Source: Candidatus Avelusimicrobium fimicolum
GTDB taxonomy: Bacteria > Elusimicrobiota > Elusimicrobia > Elusimicrobiales > Elusimicrobiaceae
Direction of reading: 5' to 3'
DNA length: 59,758 nucleotides
NCBI GenBank assembly: GCA_900541355.1
Contig: UQJU01000005.1
Span: 1 to 59,758 of the forward strand
Part shown: positions 1-8,901 of the stretch, one piece after another
Layout of the letters: each line of letters starts with the position of its first letter
How positions within the stretch are numbered: the first letter of the stretch is position 1
Translations under genes and position numbers: made by a program
Notes under the pieces: generated by a model
Told to the model about the DNA's origin: nothing
Seen by the model: the letters and a program-made list of their open reading frames with translations, nothing else
Database searches by the model: none

Positions 1-12
1 CGACCATTTAGA

Positions 13-40
13 AAGCCGCTTTTAAGTAAGCGGCTTTTTT
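13..40 (+). terminator. Rho-independent terminator
   Basis: A perfect 9-bp stem (AAGCCGCTT with AAGCGGCTT) encloses a 6-base loop and is followed by a T-run. It would end transcription of a gene lying left of the window, probably the putative tRNA. The same hairpin recurs at 26755-26782, and a decayed version lies in the 5353 repeat. Confidence 0.8.
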
Positions 41-126
41 GTTGTCTAATTTTCCCCTCTCTCGTCGGTAAAATGTAGCATTTTTTATCTATGTGGGTTT
101 TAGAGCAGTATTGAGGGAGCATAAAA

Positions 127-149
127 AAGGCCCTTTTGGGGCCTTTTTC
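127..149. terminator. Bidirectional terminator hairpin
   Basis: AAGGCCC and GGGCCTT are separated by about five bases, with A-runs on one side and T-runs on the other, so it could act on both strands. It is conserved in the other two repeat copies. Confidence 0.65.
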
Positions 150-206
150 TCTACCGGGCAAATTGGGAGGATCCAAAAATCCAATACTCTATCCGTCTAT
201 TTTTCA

Positions 207-247
207 TAAAAAAGAGGTAAGGAAACTCATTTTCATTCCCTTACCTC
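207..247 (-). terminator. Terminator of the autotransporter operon
   Basis: Read on the minus strand, GAGGTAAGG and CCTTACCTC form a 9-bp stem around a 16-base loop, followed immediately by six T residues. It lies about 60 bases beyond the autotransporter stop codon. Confidence 0.75.
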
Positions 248-304
248 TCATTAAATTACTTTCCTTCACGCCAACGGCGTTTCATTTCTTTCATAAAGGA
301 ATAG

Positions 305-3300
305 TCACTTTTGGCTTGCGGGGCTTCGGCCACCTGCCCCCTCTTTCAACGCCTTATTAGGGGAGTTCGTTTCCTTACCGTTCTTTTTTTGGGGTTCGCC
401 CGCTTTTTTTACCACTTGACCCTTTTGGGCCGCATTGGCAGGGGTTTGCGCGGCGGAAGAATCTTGCGTGCCGCCAAACGCATAGCGGATGCCCGCGTGT
501 ACACCCCACCCTTTTACTATATTGCCTGCCTCATAACTGCCCAAGCCGTACCAATACAAGTTTTTGGTAAGTTGCATATCAAGCCCGGCGTTCACTTCCA
601 ACGTGCCGCCTGAAAGGTCGCTCTTTTCCGCCGCGCCGGCATAAGCAAGGTCATCCTTGCCGGCAAACTCATAGCGGTAGGCCAATTCCAACAACGGCTC
701 TATCAGCAGGCCGTTATCCCGCACGGCGTTGTAGGCCAACAGCACACCCGCTTTGGCATTGACGTAATTAGCCGCATTATACCTAATATCATTACCGGTA
801 TCCCCTACGGAAGCATTTTCCGCCGAGGCGTGCATATAACCAATTTCTAATTTCGGCTCTATGCGGATGAACTTATTGCGGGCCAGTTCGCTATTTATGC
901 TCTTTCCTACTTCCACACTGGCCGCAACCACATTCCGGTTGGGCTTATATGCCAGTTCCGTTCCGGTGGAGGAGTGGTTCTTCATATCCAACTTACTCCA
1001 GAAGTTTCGCGCCGCCAAATCCACAAACCAGCCGTTTTCGTTCAGTAAGGTTGCATACACACCCACGCCCGGGGCTTCGCCGTCCCCTTTATCGTACACA
1101 CCGTCGCTCTTTTTGGTTTTGATATTGCGGGTGGACACAAACCCAACCAACACCCCGGCATACAATTTGGTGGGTTCCTCGGCCCTAAACAACCAGTCAT
1201 ATCCGGCCTCGGCACCAAACAAATTGGCATCCGTTTTGATTAAATCATCCACCGTCATATCCTTGTAATAACTGCGCACCCATACGCCTTGCTTGGCCTG
1301 CGTATTATCCATGGCGCGCAAATCCCCCAACCGTTTTTGTAGGGAGTTCATCCCGGTTTGGGCGATAACAACGTTCATTATCGGTACGTTTAACATGGTC
1401 TTAAACGTATCCGTCAGTTCTTGGGTGTTGCGCAAGTAGTAATCCTGCCCGGTTCCGGCCGCGGTACCTTGTGCCAATTTGTACACATAACCGCCCTCAT
1501 CCCATTTGCCGCCTAATAAGTCAAACGTACCGTTTACAGTGGCAGTGTCGGCAAATTCCACCAGTTTTATACCATCGCCGGTGGTTGCTTGGGCGGTGGG
1601 GGCCACATTGGTTAGTTTCAGGTTGGCATTCCCGCTATAACTATCCGTAATGTTCAGTTTATCGGCGGTTTGGGTTTCTAAGTCCACATTCATATTAAAC
1701 ACCGCGTTATTGGCGGACAGGTTTTCTATACCCAGGGTATTCATCCCGGTTGTATGGTTGATGTTTACTTGGGCATCCGCAAGGTTAATATTGCCTTGCA
1801 AGGTGTTGTTGCCATACACATTTAAGTCCCCGCCTGTGGCGTTCAGGCCGCTTATCAGTCCGCCCTCATAAAGATTAACCGCCCCGCTGTTCAGAGTGGT
1901 ATTACTCGCCACGCCGCTGGAGTACACATTCTGCACCCCGCCCGCAACAAGGGTATCACTTACCACCGCTCTGGAAGACACCTTTTGCAAACCGCCCTCT
2001 TGGATAGTGGTAGCACTTGCCACACCGCCGGAGAATACATTTTGCAAACCGCCGGCATAAAGGATAAAATTGCTTGCCACGCCGTTTTGTAGCGTAAAGG
2101 CTTCCCTGCTTGCATTGGTGCCGGACACATAGGTTTCCGTATCCCCACCATAAACATCCGCATTAATATTTCCGCCGGAATGTTGCTCCGTGTTATAAAC
2201 TTTCCCGCCGGAGGACACATTCTGTGTACCGCCCGCAACAATGGTAGCACTTACCACCGCGCCGGAAGACACATTCTGCAAACCGCCCTCGTTGATAGTG
2301 GTATTACTCGCCACACCGCCGCGGGACACCTCCTGCGTACCGTACCGGAGAATCGTGGTTTCGTGTGCAAGGCTGCCGGAGGACACATACTGAGTTCCGC
2401 CATCGATAGTGGTAGCGCTTGCCATGCCGCCGGAGGACAGATACTGAGCTCCGCCATTGATAGTGGTAGCACTTGCCACCCCGCCGGACTTCACATGTTG
2501 AGAACCGCCGGAGTAAAGGATAAAATTACTTGCCTTGCCGTTTTGTAAACTGAAGGCTTCCCCTCTTGCATTGGTACCTGACACATAGGTTTCCCCATCC
2601 CCTCCAGCAACGATTACAAACATTTTCCCGCCGGAATGTTGCCTCACATTATATGTTTTCCCGCCGGCGTGCACAAACTGCAATCCTCCATCATGGATAG
2701 TGGTGTCACTTACCACCCCGCCGACATACACATTCTGGCTACCGCCGGAGTGGATAGTAGTTTCATTTGCCACGCCACCGGAGGACACCCCCAGATGCCC
2801 GACGGAGTTGATAGTGGTATTGCTTGCCACGCCGCCGCTTGCCACGTTCAGCCAACCAAGGGAGTTGATGGTGGTACCATTGGCCAAGCCGCCTCCTTCC
2901 ACATTCTGCCAACCACGGGAATTGATGGTGGTAGCATTTGCCACACCGCCGGATTGCAGATGTTGAGCACCGCCGGAGTTGATAATGGTAGTATTTGCCA
3001 CACCGCCGGCGGACACCCGCTGGCCCCCCGGATTGATAGTGGTATTGCTCGCCACGCCGCCGGAGGACACAAACTGCCAACCGTCCTGATACATTGTGGT
3101 ATTAGTTGCCACACCGCCGGAGGAAACCACTTGTAGGCCGCCATAGATAGTAGTAGAATCTGCCACGCCGGCCGAATAAATAATTTGGGAATTACCCGAG
3201 GTAATAGTGGCTCCTGTCACCGTTTTCCCCGCGCTTACATACGTTCCAGCCCCATACGCAGGCAGGGCCATATTGTTAGCCAGCATGGCCGCCACCGCTG

Positions 3301-3484
3301 CCGTATATACGGCCCGGCGCCCACCGTTATAAATACGCGATACCAGCCGCTCTCCAAAACCGCGGGACACGATGCAAGAGCTTACCACCGCCGCACTGCA
3401 ACTGGAACAATACTCCTGCTCCAATGCCTGAATACAAGCACTGGAATAAATATTTTCTTCTTGGGGGGAATAACGTTTACTCAT
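305..3484 (-). CDS. AIDA-type autotransporter adhesin with strand-loop-strand repeats
   Basis: A 1059-residue surface adhesin. An unusually long N-terminal leader (about 75 residues, ending near LPAYGAG) precedes a passenger of roughly 25 degenerate ~19-residue repeats of the type SSGGVASNTTI (residues about 80-550). This is the acceptor repeat class for autotransporter heptosyltransferases. Two longer modules sharing ETYVSGTNA and LQNG interrupt the array. Residues about 730-1003 form the outer-membrane beta-barrel (QGVWVRSYY at the start, HAGIRYAF at the end). Oddly, a 56-residue hydrophilic Lys/Ala/Gly tail follows the barrel's terminal phenylalanine, whereas such barrels normally end the protein there. 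The gene starts 3 bases after the heptosyltransferase stop, so the two form one operon. Function (adhesion or aggregation) is inferred from the family. Confidence 0.93.
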   Translation of the reverse strand: MSKRYSPQEENIYSSACIQALEQEYCSSCSAAVVSSCIVSRGFGERLVSRIYNGGRRAVYTAAVAAMLANNMALPAYGAGTYVSAGKTVTGATITSGNSQIIYSAGVADSTTIYGGLQVVSSGGVATNTTMYQDGWQFVSSGGVASNTTINPGGQRVSAGGVANTTIINSGGAQHLQSGGVANATTINSRGWQNVEGGGLANGTTINSLGWLNVASGGVASNTTINSVGHLGVSSGGVANETTIHSGGSQNVYVGGVVSDTTIHDGGLQFVHAGGKTYNVRQHSGGKMFVIVAGGDGETYVSGTNARGEAFSLQNGKASNFILYSGGSQHVKSGGVASATTINGGAQYLSSGGMASATTIDGGTQYVSSGSLAHETTILRYGTQEVSRGGVASNTTINEGGLQNVSSGAVVSATIVAGGTQNVSSGGKVYNTEQHSGGNINADVYGGDTETYVSGTNASREAFTLQNGVASNFILYAGGLQNVFSGGVASATTIQEGGLQKVSSRAVVSDTLVAGGVQNVYSSGVASNTTLNSGAVNLYEGGLISGLNATGGDLNVYGNNTLQGNINLADAQVNINHTTGMNTLGIENLSANNAVFNMNVDLETQTADKLNITDSYSGNANLKLTNVAPTAQATTGDGIKLVEFADTATVNGTFDLLGGKWDEGGYVYKLAQGTAAGTGQDYYLRNTQELTDTFKTMLNVPIMNVVIAQTGMNSLQKRLGDLRAMDNTQAKQGVWVRSYYKDMTVDDLIKTDANLFGAEAGYDWLFRAEEPTKLYAGVLVGFVSTRNIKTKKSDGVYDKGDGEAPGVGVYATLLNENGWFVDLAARNFWSKLDMKNHSSTGTELAYKPNRNVVAASVEVGKSINSELARNKFIRIEPKLEIGYMHASAENASVGDTGNDIRYNAANYVNAKAGVLLAYNAVRDNGLLIEPLLELAYRYEFAGKDDLAYAGAAEKSDLSGGTLEVNAGLDMQLTKNLYWYGLGSYEAGNIVKGWGVHAGIRYAFGGTQDSSAAQTPANAAQKGQVVKKAGEPQKKNGKETNSPNKALKEGAGGRSPASQK

Positions 3485-3487
3485 ATT

Positions 3488-4840
3488 TTATTTCTCCTCG
3501 GATTCGTTTTTGGGGGCGGTTAAATGGCAATCTTTCATTAATTGTTTAATATGCCCAATTACTTGTTTGCCCGTTATTAAGCGGGTGCATTCGTATTGGC
3601 GGTCCGTATTTTTGAATTTAGGACACCAAAAATAATCGTAATGGTCAAAGTTGCAATTTGTATCATCCCAACAACCATTACAACCGTGGGAGTTAAATAC
3701 GCGGTACGGCGTGTAAAACTCACATATCGGCAAGGTAAAGCCGCTAATTAAAACTATCGGAATGTGCGTACACCACGCCAGCCACGTTAAGCCGGACGAC
3801 AACCCGATAAAAAAGTCCGCGTGTTCCAAAAGCGCTATGCGCTCCTGCAGGGGCTTGTTCCCGGTAAAATCTTCCGCCTCGTGCGGCATACGGTTCCAAG
3901 TGTATTTGAACCCGGTGACGGGCTCTTTATCTATACAAATTACACGGTAGCCCAACTCTTTTAAGTAGGCCACCACTTGTTCCCACCCGTAGCCGTTGTT
4001 CCAAAATTTGGCCTGGGAACTGGATTTGGTGGCAATACATACATAACGCTCTTTAATTTTGCGCGGGCTACCTAACTTTACCTTGGGGGCTTCTTCGCGC
4101 GGGTCTACACCCAAAATATAACCTGCGGTGCGGTGCAGGCCCACCTTGCGGAAATCTATGGGTTGGTGGGTGTCGTTCTCTTTGAAAAACAAACCCAACA
4201 TATAACTGGCGTAGGGTTTTTCAAAACGGATTTTGCCCGGCAAATGCGTGAAAAATAAATTGGGGTACTGCCCCTCAAAAATTTCCGCCAGGTTGTGCGC
4301 CATGGTTATTTCCGCCGCGCATTTATGCTTTTGCTGGAATCTGTCCGCATACGTCAGCCAACCAATAATATCCCCCAGCGTGCCGACGGGGAACTTGATT
4401 TGGACTTCTTTGCCTGTCAGGTCCAACGTGTGGTTTAAGACGGGTTCCTTTTCCCCACGCACCCACACGCGGATGCGGAACGGAATATAATATTTTTTGG
4501 TGCTGAGTACCCAGCCTTCGTCGGCATCACAGGCAAAAATAATGTTGTCTGTTTCGTCGTCTTCAATTTGAACGTGCCATTTTCCTTTGGGCAACAAAAC
4601 ACGTGCACCGTCGTTAAAATCATAACGAATACCCATCGGACCTTCTTGTGTGGGAACGGCAGGCACCGGAACGACAAACGGATTAACCGTTTTCCCGGTA
4701 GATACAGTAACGGAAGCGGTTACATTGGCTGAAGCAACAGCACCAGAACTGGCAGTGGCAGTTCCTTGATTTGCAGTGGAGTTTAACGAAGAAGCAGAAA
4801 CAGGCGAGACAGAAACCACAGAATCGGTATTTTCGGACAT
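3488..4840 (-). CDS. Autotransporter O-heptosyltransferase, Aah/TibC (BAHT) family
   Basis: A 450-residue cytoplasmic enzyme expected to transfer heptose from ADP-heptose to Ser/Thr in the passenger repeats of the adjacent adhesin. A Ser/Thr/Val-rich, low-complexity extension of about 60 residues precedes the family body (typically about 400 residues). The GT-B core holds a conserved LSSGLTWLAW stretch near residue 352. A C-terminal cysteine cluster, GCNGCWDDTNC, then WCPKF and YEC (about residues 385-416), matches the metal-binding 'iron finger' of TibC. The start follows a good Shine-Dalgarno sequence (AGGGG, 5 bases from ATG). The gene lies immediately upstream of its likely substrate and downstream of a long structured leader. 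No ADP-heptose synthesis genes are in the window. Confidence 0.92.
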   Translation of the reverse strand: MSENTDSVVSVSPVSASSLNSTANQGTATASSGAVASANVTASVTVSTGKTVNPFVVPVPAVPTQEGPMGIRYDFNDGARVLLPKGKWHVQIEDDETDNIIFACDADEGWVLSTKKYYIPFRIRVWVRGEKEPVLNHTLDLTGKEVQIKFPVGTLGDIIGWLTYADRFQQKHKCAAEITMAHNLAEIFEGQYPNLFFTHLPGKIRFEKPYASYMLGLFFKENDTHQPIDFRKVGLHRTAGYILGVDPREEAPKVKLGSPRKIKERYVCIATKSSSQAKFWNNGYGWEQVVAYLKELGYRVICIDKEPVTGFKYTWNRMPHEAEDFTGNKPLQERIALLEHADFFIGLSSGLTWLAWCTHIPIVLISGFTLPICEFYTPYRVFNSHGCNGCWDDTNCNFDHYDYFWCPKFKNTDRQYECTRLITGKQVIGHIKQLMKDCHLTAPKNESEEK

Positions 4841-5115
4841 AAATCCCCTCTCTAGCAGAATCCAGAAAGAGGAGATAGGGCTTCCAATAAAAAACGGCCA
4901 TTATGGATATTCCACTCGCGAGTATACCCATAACAGCCGTAGTTGCGTAATTCTCAAATTGTAATTCCAATCAAGAATATACGAACATTGGGAAGAAGAC
5001 CCCTTGGAAGCTACCCTCCGAATCTTCTGCCTAAACCAGCTGTTTTTGGACTCGAGTAGACTTTGGTTGCCCAAAGACCATCCTATTCTTCTATAGGATT
5101 CCAAAAAACAGAAAT
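4841..5115 (-). promoter_or_regulatory. Structured 5' leader RNA, copy A (riboswitch/attenuator-like)
   Basis: On the minus strand a TACAAT -10-like box precedes about 275 nt of leader. Helices visible: a closing helix TTTTTGGA/TCCAAAAA (5100-5107 with 5043-5050); a hairpin ATCCTATAGAAGAATAGGAT (5080-5099); a hairpin CTTTGGGCAACCAAAG with a GCAA tetraloop (5061-5076); a variable linker (5051-5060); and a hairpin GGCAGAAGA/TCTTCTTCC with one mismatch. A terminator-like hairpin follows at 4889-4940. CCTCTTTC (4865-4872) can also pair with GAGAGGGG (4845-4852), which would mask the Shine-Dalgarno sequence of the heptosyltransferase. A second copy precedes the glycosyltransferase operon at 36616-37000. 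Regulation by structure switching is inferred. Confidence 0.72.
4889..4940 (-). terminator. Terminator-like hairpin inside leader A
   Basis: ACGGCTGTTATGG pairs with CCATAATGGCCGT (one mismatch) and is followed by six T residues. It lies upstream of, not after, the heptosyltransferase gene, so it would act as an attenuator. Its loop region (ACTCGCGAGTGG) can pair with the linker at 5051-5060. Confidence 0.7.
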
Positions 5116-5352
5116 AATTGTATATACATCTTACTTAACAACTTATAATTTACTATACAAACTTTTCGTTGATTTTGCCCATCATTTTATGTAGCTCCCA
5201 CATACTTACATACGCGCTTTATGAAAGTCCACTGGTTGAATCCATCAAAATTTCCCGACATTGCTCTTAAAAGCCACCAAGCCCACTACCCATATTGCCC
5301 AATCATGCTCTACCTCTTGAAAACTCTCGCTTCGCTTGCGACAAACCATATA
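5116..5352. other. AT-rich intergenic sequence, no gene seen
   Basis: Sequence between the leader A promoter and repeat copy 2. I see no supported ORF or strong hairpin. It presumably carries the upstream promoter elements of the minus-strand adhesin operon. Confidence 0.5.
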
Positions 5353-5516
5353 CGACCATTTAGAAAGACTCTTTTAAGTAAGTGGCTTTTTCCCTTCTCC
5401 GTTGGTATTTTGGGCTGATTTTTATTCACCCGGGTTTTAGAGTAGTATTTAGAGAGCATAAAAAAGGCACTTTGGGGGCCTTTTTCTCTGGTGGGCAAAA
5501 TTGCAGGATCGCAAAA
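5353..5516 (+). repeat. Dispersed double-terminator repeat, copy 2
   Basis: Begins CGACCATTTAGAAAG like copies 1 and 3. The first hairpin is decayed by substitutions in both arms. The second hairpin (AAAGGCAC...GGGGGCCTTTTT) and the GGGCAAAATTG tail are kept. It marks the likely left junction of the recombinase/defence island. Confidence 0.65.
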
Positions 5517-5561
5517 CTGTTAAAATATAATATCTTTATATGACTTTTTGGAATTATAACA

Positions 5562-6404
5562 ATGTATTTTTTAGATAAAAACCGCATCAAATATTTCAAA
5601 ACCCTTATAGACACCCCTGCCACAGACAGGAAAAAAGCTCTAGAAATGTTCTATATAGAATTATTCCTACAAACACCTGACGGGATATTATGGAAAGAAG
5701 AAAACAAATTGATTAATATTCCTAGGCAAGAAAGCCCTGACTGTTTATTTGCAACTGCAGATAATCAAAAGAAAGGGATAGAAATCGTCGATTGGGTTAA
5801 TGACACAAAACAATGTCTAGTTACAAAGATACTAACAGATATCGCCCGTGATATCTGTATTAAAATCAAAAAGGAACAAAATATATATATTACCCTATGT
5901 ATTGATATTTATGACCCGCAAAGATGGAGCTATAGGACTCGGGAAGAATATTTGAACTATGTCTATAATCCCGGTGTAAAACGATTACAAGCAAACACAA
6001 AGACCCTCAAGAAAGTATTTTTAGAAGCGGTACTTAAAAGTGACAATATCACAGATAATTTAATAGAAAAACAAGTTGAAGTTAATGGACAACATTTTAA
6101 ACTTACCTTTCACCAATCATGGTTAGGGTATCCCGATTTTCATATTAATAATGTCAGCCTATGTTGGCAAGACCCGGCTATTGCCATGCAACGGATAATT
6201 AATTACAAAAACAAAAAATATCGCTCATATCTCACAAAATGTAACACTTGTGACTTATTAATTGTTAATCCGTACTATAGCACAGGTAACTGTATGCTCT
6301 CAGATAAAGAAACTATTTTTAAATCCTATTTTCCCAATGTATTTTTATTGAATTGGACAGGAACGGATATTTCCGTTACTAAATTACATACTGTACAACC
6401 TTAG
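5562..6404 (+). CDS. Uncharacterised protein, possible PD-(D/E)XK-like nuclease fold
   Basis: 280 residues with no family I recognise. Near residues 66-80 it has SPDCLFATA followed by GIEIVDW, the spacing of a D...E-x strand as in PD-(D/E)XK nucleases, but the usual lysine is replaced by valine, so activity is doubtful. No membrane segment or signal peptide is visible. The gene is convergent with the serine recombinase and their stop codons overlap by 4 bases, so it probably belongs to the same mobile module. Its AT-rich codon use resembles the other cargo genes rather than the core genes. Confidence 0.8.
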   Translation: MYFLDKNRIKYFKTLIDTPATDRKKALEMFYIELFLQTPDGILWKEENKLINIPRQESPDCLFATADNQKKGIEIVDWVNDTKQCLVTKILTDIARDICIKIKKEQNIYITLCIDIYDPQRWSYRTREEYLNYVYNPGVKRLQANTKTLKKVFLEAVLKSDNITDNLIEKQVEVNGQHFKLTFHQSWLGYPDFHINNVSLCWQDPAIAMQRIINYKNKKYRSYLTKCNTCDLLIVNPYYSTGNCMLSDKETIFKSYFPNVFLLNWTGTDISVTKLHTVQP

Positions 6405-8011
6405 ATATTCCACCACTTTTCCTGCGCTTTAAAATCCATGTGTCCCTCAGCCAAGCTCATCAATTCCTTCAAACTCATATTTCGCGGGTTTCTATACTCC
6501 AAAATATCCGCCACTATGCGCGGAGACAAATAGCACAAATTCAAATACCGCGCAAAAGTGCGCTTATTCATTCCACTTGCCTTTTCCCATTCGCGGGAAG
6601 TCATGCCGCTTCCTATCATCTTCTTACACTGCCACGCTCGCGCGAGCCCACGTACTAAACTTTCATTTAGTTGCCGTACTGTCAAAATATTATTGGCAGT
6701 GCCATTTTGTAGCCGCGTAGAGGATACATTATCTATATAAAAAGTGGCCCGCAAGGTGATTGTATTTTTCCCTATATCCGGCACAAGTAAATTATTTTGC
6801 CGTGGTTCCGGCCTAGGATTCTTCCGGCAAACATCCAAAAACGCGTTCTTGTCCAATTCAAGTTGTAAATGGCAGTCTGTACCCGTTTTTATACAAACGG
6901 CTCGTTTTAGGCACGTTTTAGCCTCATTAACGCCAATCTGGCTGCTATCCGTCTGTAAATCTAAACTGCTCAAATCAGTTCGGCAAATTGTATCCAATAC
7001 AAAACCGTCCAGTTGCACCATCGGAATATGAATCCCATTTCTAACAAAGTAATACTGGAATTTCTGCCCCTTTTTAGTCGTACTGGTCAATTTGTAAGGA
7101 TTTCCTTTATCATCAAACAATTTATCCGCCAATAAAGCCTTTTGACGGATATATGAGCGATATTCCCGTAATCCGTTCTTAGAATTCCCGATTTTGGATT
7201 GCACCTGTTCAAAAATTTCACAAGGTACAAGAGCCGCTTGTTTGCCGACATAGACCTTATTAGCCGCCAAATGCGGCATTTTGCCTATATAGACCGGATT
7301 TCCAAGGATTCGTTGTATAGACCCGTGCCGGAACAAATGGCCGCCACGCGTATCCCCAGATGCTGTTTGCCAGCATTTACTGCGGTAGCCTTGCTGATTC
7401 ATCCAATCGGCTGTGGCTTGTATATTGCCCAGTTCTAAATACTTGTTAAAAATTAAGTTGACGAGTGTTTTTTCATGCGCGTTAGGCACTAACTGCTTGT
7501 CTTTAAGGTCATACCCCAGCGGCGGAGTTCCCCCCATCCATAGCCCTTTGGCCTTACTGGCGGCGATTTTATCTCGTACACGCTCGGCTGATACTTCCCG
7601 CTCAAATTGGGCAAACGACAAGAGCATATTTAGCGTCAGTTTCCCCATAGAATTACTTGTATCAAACGATTGGGTAATGGACACAAAGTTGCAACCGTAT
7701 TTATCAAACTCTTGCATCATTTTGTGGAAATCTATAATAGAGCGCGACAACCGGTCCACTTTATAGACGACAACTACCTGCACTTTTCCGGCGCGAATTT
7801 CTTCTAAAAGGGCCTGTAGTCCGGGGCGCTCCATCGTTCCGCCACTAATGCCGCCATCCGAATACGTTTTATAATATTCCCAGCCATTAAACGCTTGGGA
7901 AAGGATATAAGCCTTGCAAGCCTCCTCCTGATTTTGGAGTGAGTTAAACTCCATATCTAGACCGTGTTCAGTAGATTTACGGGTGTATATAGCACAATTA
8001 ACTTTTGGCAT
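6401..8011 (-). CDS. Large serine recombinase (site-specific integrase)
   Basis: 536 residues. An N-terminal resolvase catalytic domain contains YTRKST (nucleophile Ser13), the YSDGGISGG motif, VVVVYKVDRLSR and FAQFEREV. It is followed by the recombinase domain (GWMNQQGYRSK-like region) and a C-terminal part with a probable HTH segment. This class catalyses integration and excision between attP and attB. I chose the internal ATG at 8011 because AGGAG lies 12 bases upstream; the in-frame codon further upstream falls inside a repeated promoter-like element. It is divergent from the HNH gene and accompanied by DUF2924 genes, a known neighbourhood for recombinases of this type. Confidence 0.93.
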   Translation of the reverse strand: MPKVNCAIYTRKSTEHGLDMEFNSLQNQEEACKAYILSQAFNGWEYYKTYSDGGISGGTMERPGLQALLEEIRAGKVQVVVVYKVDRLSRSIIDFHKMMQEFDKYGCNFVSITQSFDTSNSMGKLTLNMLLSFAQFEREVSAERVRDKIAASKAKGLWMGGTPPLGYDLKDKQLVPNAHEKTLVNLIFNKYLELGNIQATADWMNQQGYRSKCWQTASGDTRGGHLFRHGSIQRILGNPVYIGKMPHLAANKVYVGKQAALVPCEIFEQVQSKIGNSKNGLREYRSYIRQKALLADKLFDDKGNPYKLTSTTKKGQKFQYYFVRNGIHIPMVQLDGFVLDTICRTDLSSLDLQTDSSQIGVNEAKTCLKRAVCIKTGTDCHLQLELDKNAFLDVCRKNPRPEPRQNNLLVPDIGKNTITLRATFYIDNVSSTRLQNGTANNILTVRQLNESLVRGLARAWQCKKMIGSGMTSREWEKASGMNKRTFARYLNLCYLSPRIVADILEYRNPRNMSLKELMSLAEGHMDFKAQEKWWNI

Positions 8012-8040
8012 ATTTGTTATAATTCTCCTATATAAAGTAA

Positions 8041-8066
8041 CGCTTACTATCGGGAGAGAAGTCAAG
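8041..8066. repeat. 26-bp dyad repeat, copy 1
   Basis: CGCTTACTATCGGGAGA followed by GAAGTCAAG. It recurs at 9868-9893 and 26930-26955 in the same orientation. The core has TATC/GATA dyad symmetry, and the minus strand reads TTGACTT, a -35-like box. It sits in the divergent promoter of the recombinase and HNH genes. It could be a shared operator/promoter or a recombination site. Confidence 0.7.
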
Positions 8067-8079
8067 GAGATAAAATTTT

Positions 8080-8901
8080 ATGCCGTACAGAAAAGAAGAG
8101 AACTGGCGCTTTTCATACCAGAGGGAAGATGGGCAAAATAATGACTATTATATTTTCCCAAAAGATAAACAGGCCTTTTGGAAACTTGCTGAAGAAAATG
8201 GAGAAATCCAGTTGCGATTTATCAGCAAGTATGCGCAATCACTTCCTTGTTACCAACATATTATTACTGTTGGCAAGGACCCACATAAAAGTGCAGTCGG
8301 AGTCTTTATCCGGACTAGCACTATAGACAATATAGACATTTCCAAACTATTCAAAGATACTATTGTTTTAGCCGCACCTAAAGGAGCCGAAGAGGCATTG
8401 GCGTACCGTTTAGCTGATTTTAATCAGGGAAATGAAACTATCCGCGTTGAAAAAGAAATTAAAAGGCAAAACCACCTTCACCGCCCTTTTCAAGAGCCGC
8501 TAGGCCCCGAACCCAAACGCCAAGGTTCTAGTGTTTCGGCACACGCTATTTATCCCCGTGATATTAGAAAAAAAGCAAATGCTATCCGAAAAGCCAATTT
8601 TCGTTGTGAAATTTCTAGTAAGCATCAGCTTTTTAAATCCCGCACTACCCATCAAAACTATGTGGAAGGACACCATCTAATTCCATTAAAACAAGAGGAT
8701 AATTTTTCGTTTTCTTTGGACATAGAAGCAAATATTGTAGCGCTATGCCCTCATTGCCACCGCCTATTACACTATGGGGACAAAGAAGAGATTAAACCGA
8801 TATTAGAACAGTTGTTTATACAACGAAAAAATCTTTTGGCTTCTAAGGGAATACACCTTACTTTGGAACAACTATATGCTTTCTATGGATCTGCTGATTA
8901 A
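8080..8901 (+). CDS. HNH endonuclease domain protein
   Basis: 273 residues. The C-terminal third carries an HNH fold: a first metal-site cysteine in FRCEIS, then GHHLIPL, then CPHCHRLLHYG (about residues 180-235). This matches McrA-like HNH restriction endonucleases. The N-terminal ~150 residues are unassigned and could be a DNA- or modification-recognition domain. The start has a clear AAGGAG 9 bases upstream, directly beside the 26-bp dyad repeat. It is transcribed divergently from the recombinase, and its 3' end overlaps the convergent DUF2924 gene by about 30 bases. A role in defence or in the mobility of the module is inferred. Confidence 0.88.
   Translation: MPYRKEENWRFSYQREDGQNNDYYIFPKDKQAFWKLAEENGEIQLRFISKYAQSLPCYQHIITVGKDPHKSAVGVFIRTSTIDNIDISKLFKDTIVLAAPKGAEEALAYRLADFNQGNETIRVEKEIKRQNHLHRPFQEPLGPEPKRQGSSVSAHAIYPRDIRKKANAIRKANFRCEISSKHQLFKSRTTHQNYVEGHHLIPLKQEDNFSFSLDIEANIVALCPHCHRLLHYGDKEEIKPILEQLFIQRKNLLASKGIHLTLEQLYAFYGSAD

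Larger units (their letters stand above)
1..177 (+). repeat. Dispersed ~165-bp double-terminator repeat, copy 1
   Basis: This is one of three similar blocks, all in the same orientation (others at 5353 and 26743). Each begins CGACCATTTAGAAAG, carries a first terminator-like hairpin, a CTCGTCGG-like spacer and a second GGCCC/GGGCC hairpin, and ends near a GGGCAAA motif. Copies 1 and 3 are almost identical over their first 60 bases. The opening CGACCA resembles a tRNA acceptor end with CCA, so the parent tRNA may lie just left of the window. I infer duplicated attachment-site/terminator sequence left by tandem integration of islands. Confidence 0.7.

Noticed and set aside
305..613. Small plus-strand ORFs opposite the autotransporter barrel
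   Set aside because: Shadows of a well-supported coding frame on minus.
1860..3180. Regular ~57-bp repeats resembling a CRISPR or minisatellite array
   Set aside because: They are the DNA of the in-frame strand-loop-strand repeats of the autotransporter; the units are degenerate and have no unique spacers. The long opposite-strand ORFs over them are shadows.
5043..5107. Leader helices interpreted as an insertion-sequence end or REP element
   Set aside because: Both copies have the same orientation relative to a downstream gene, start right after a -10 box and keep compensatory pairing, which fits a cis-regulatory RNA better; a mobile origin of the duplication is not excluded.
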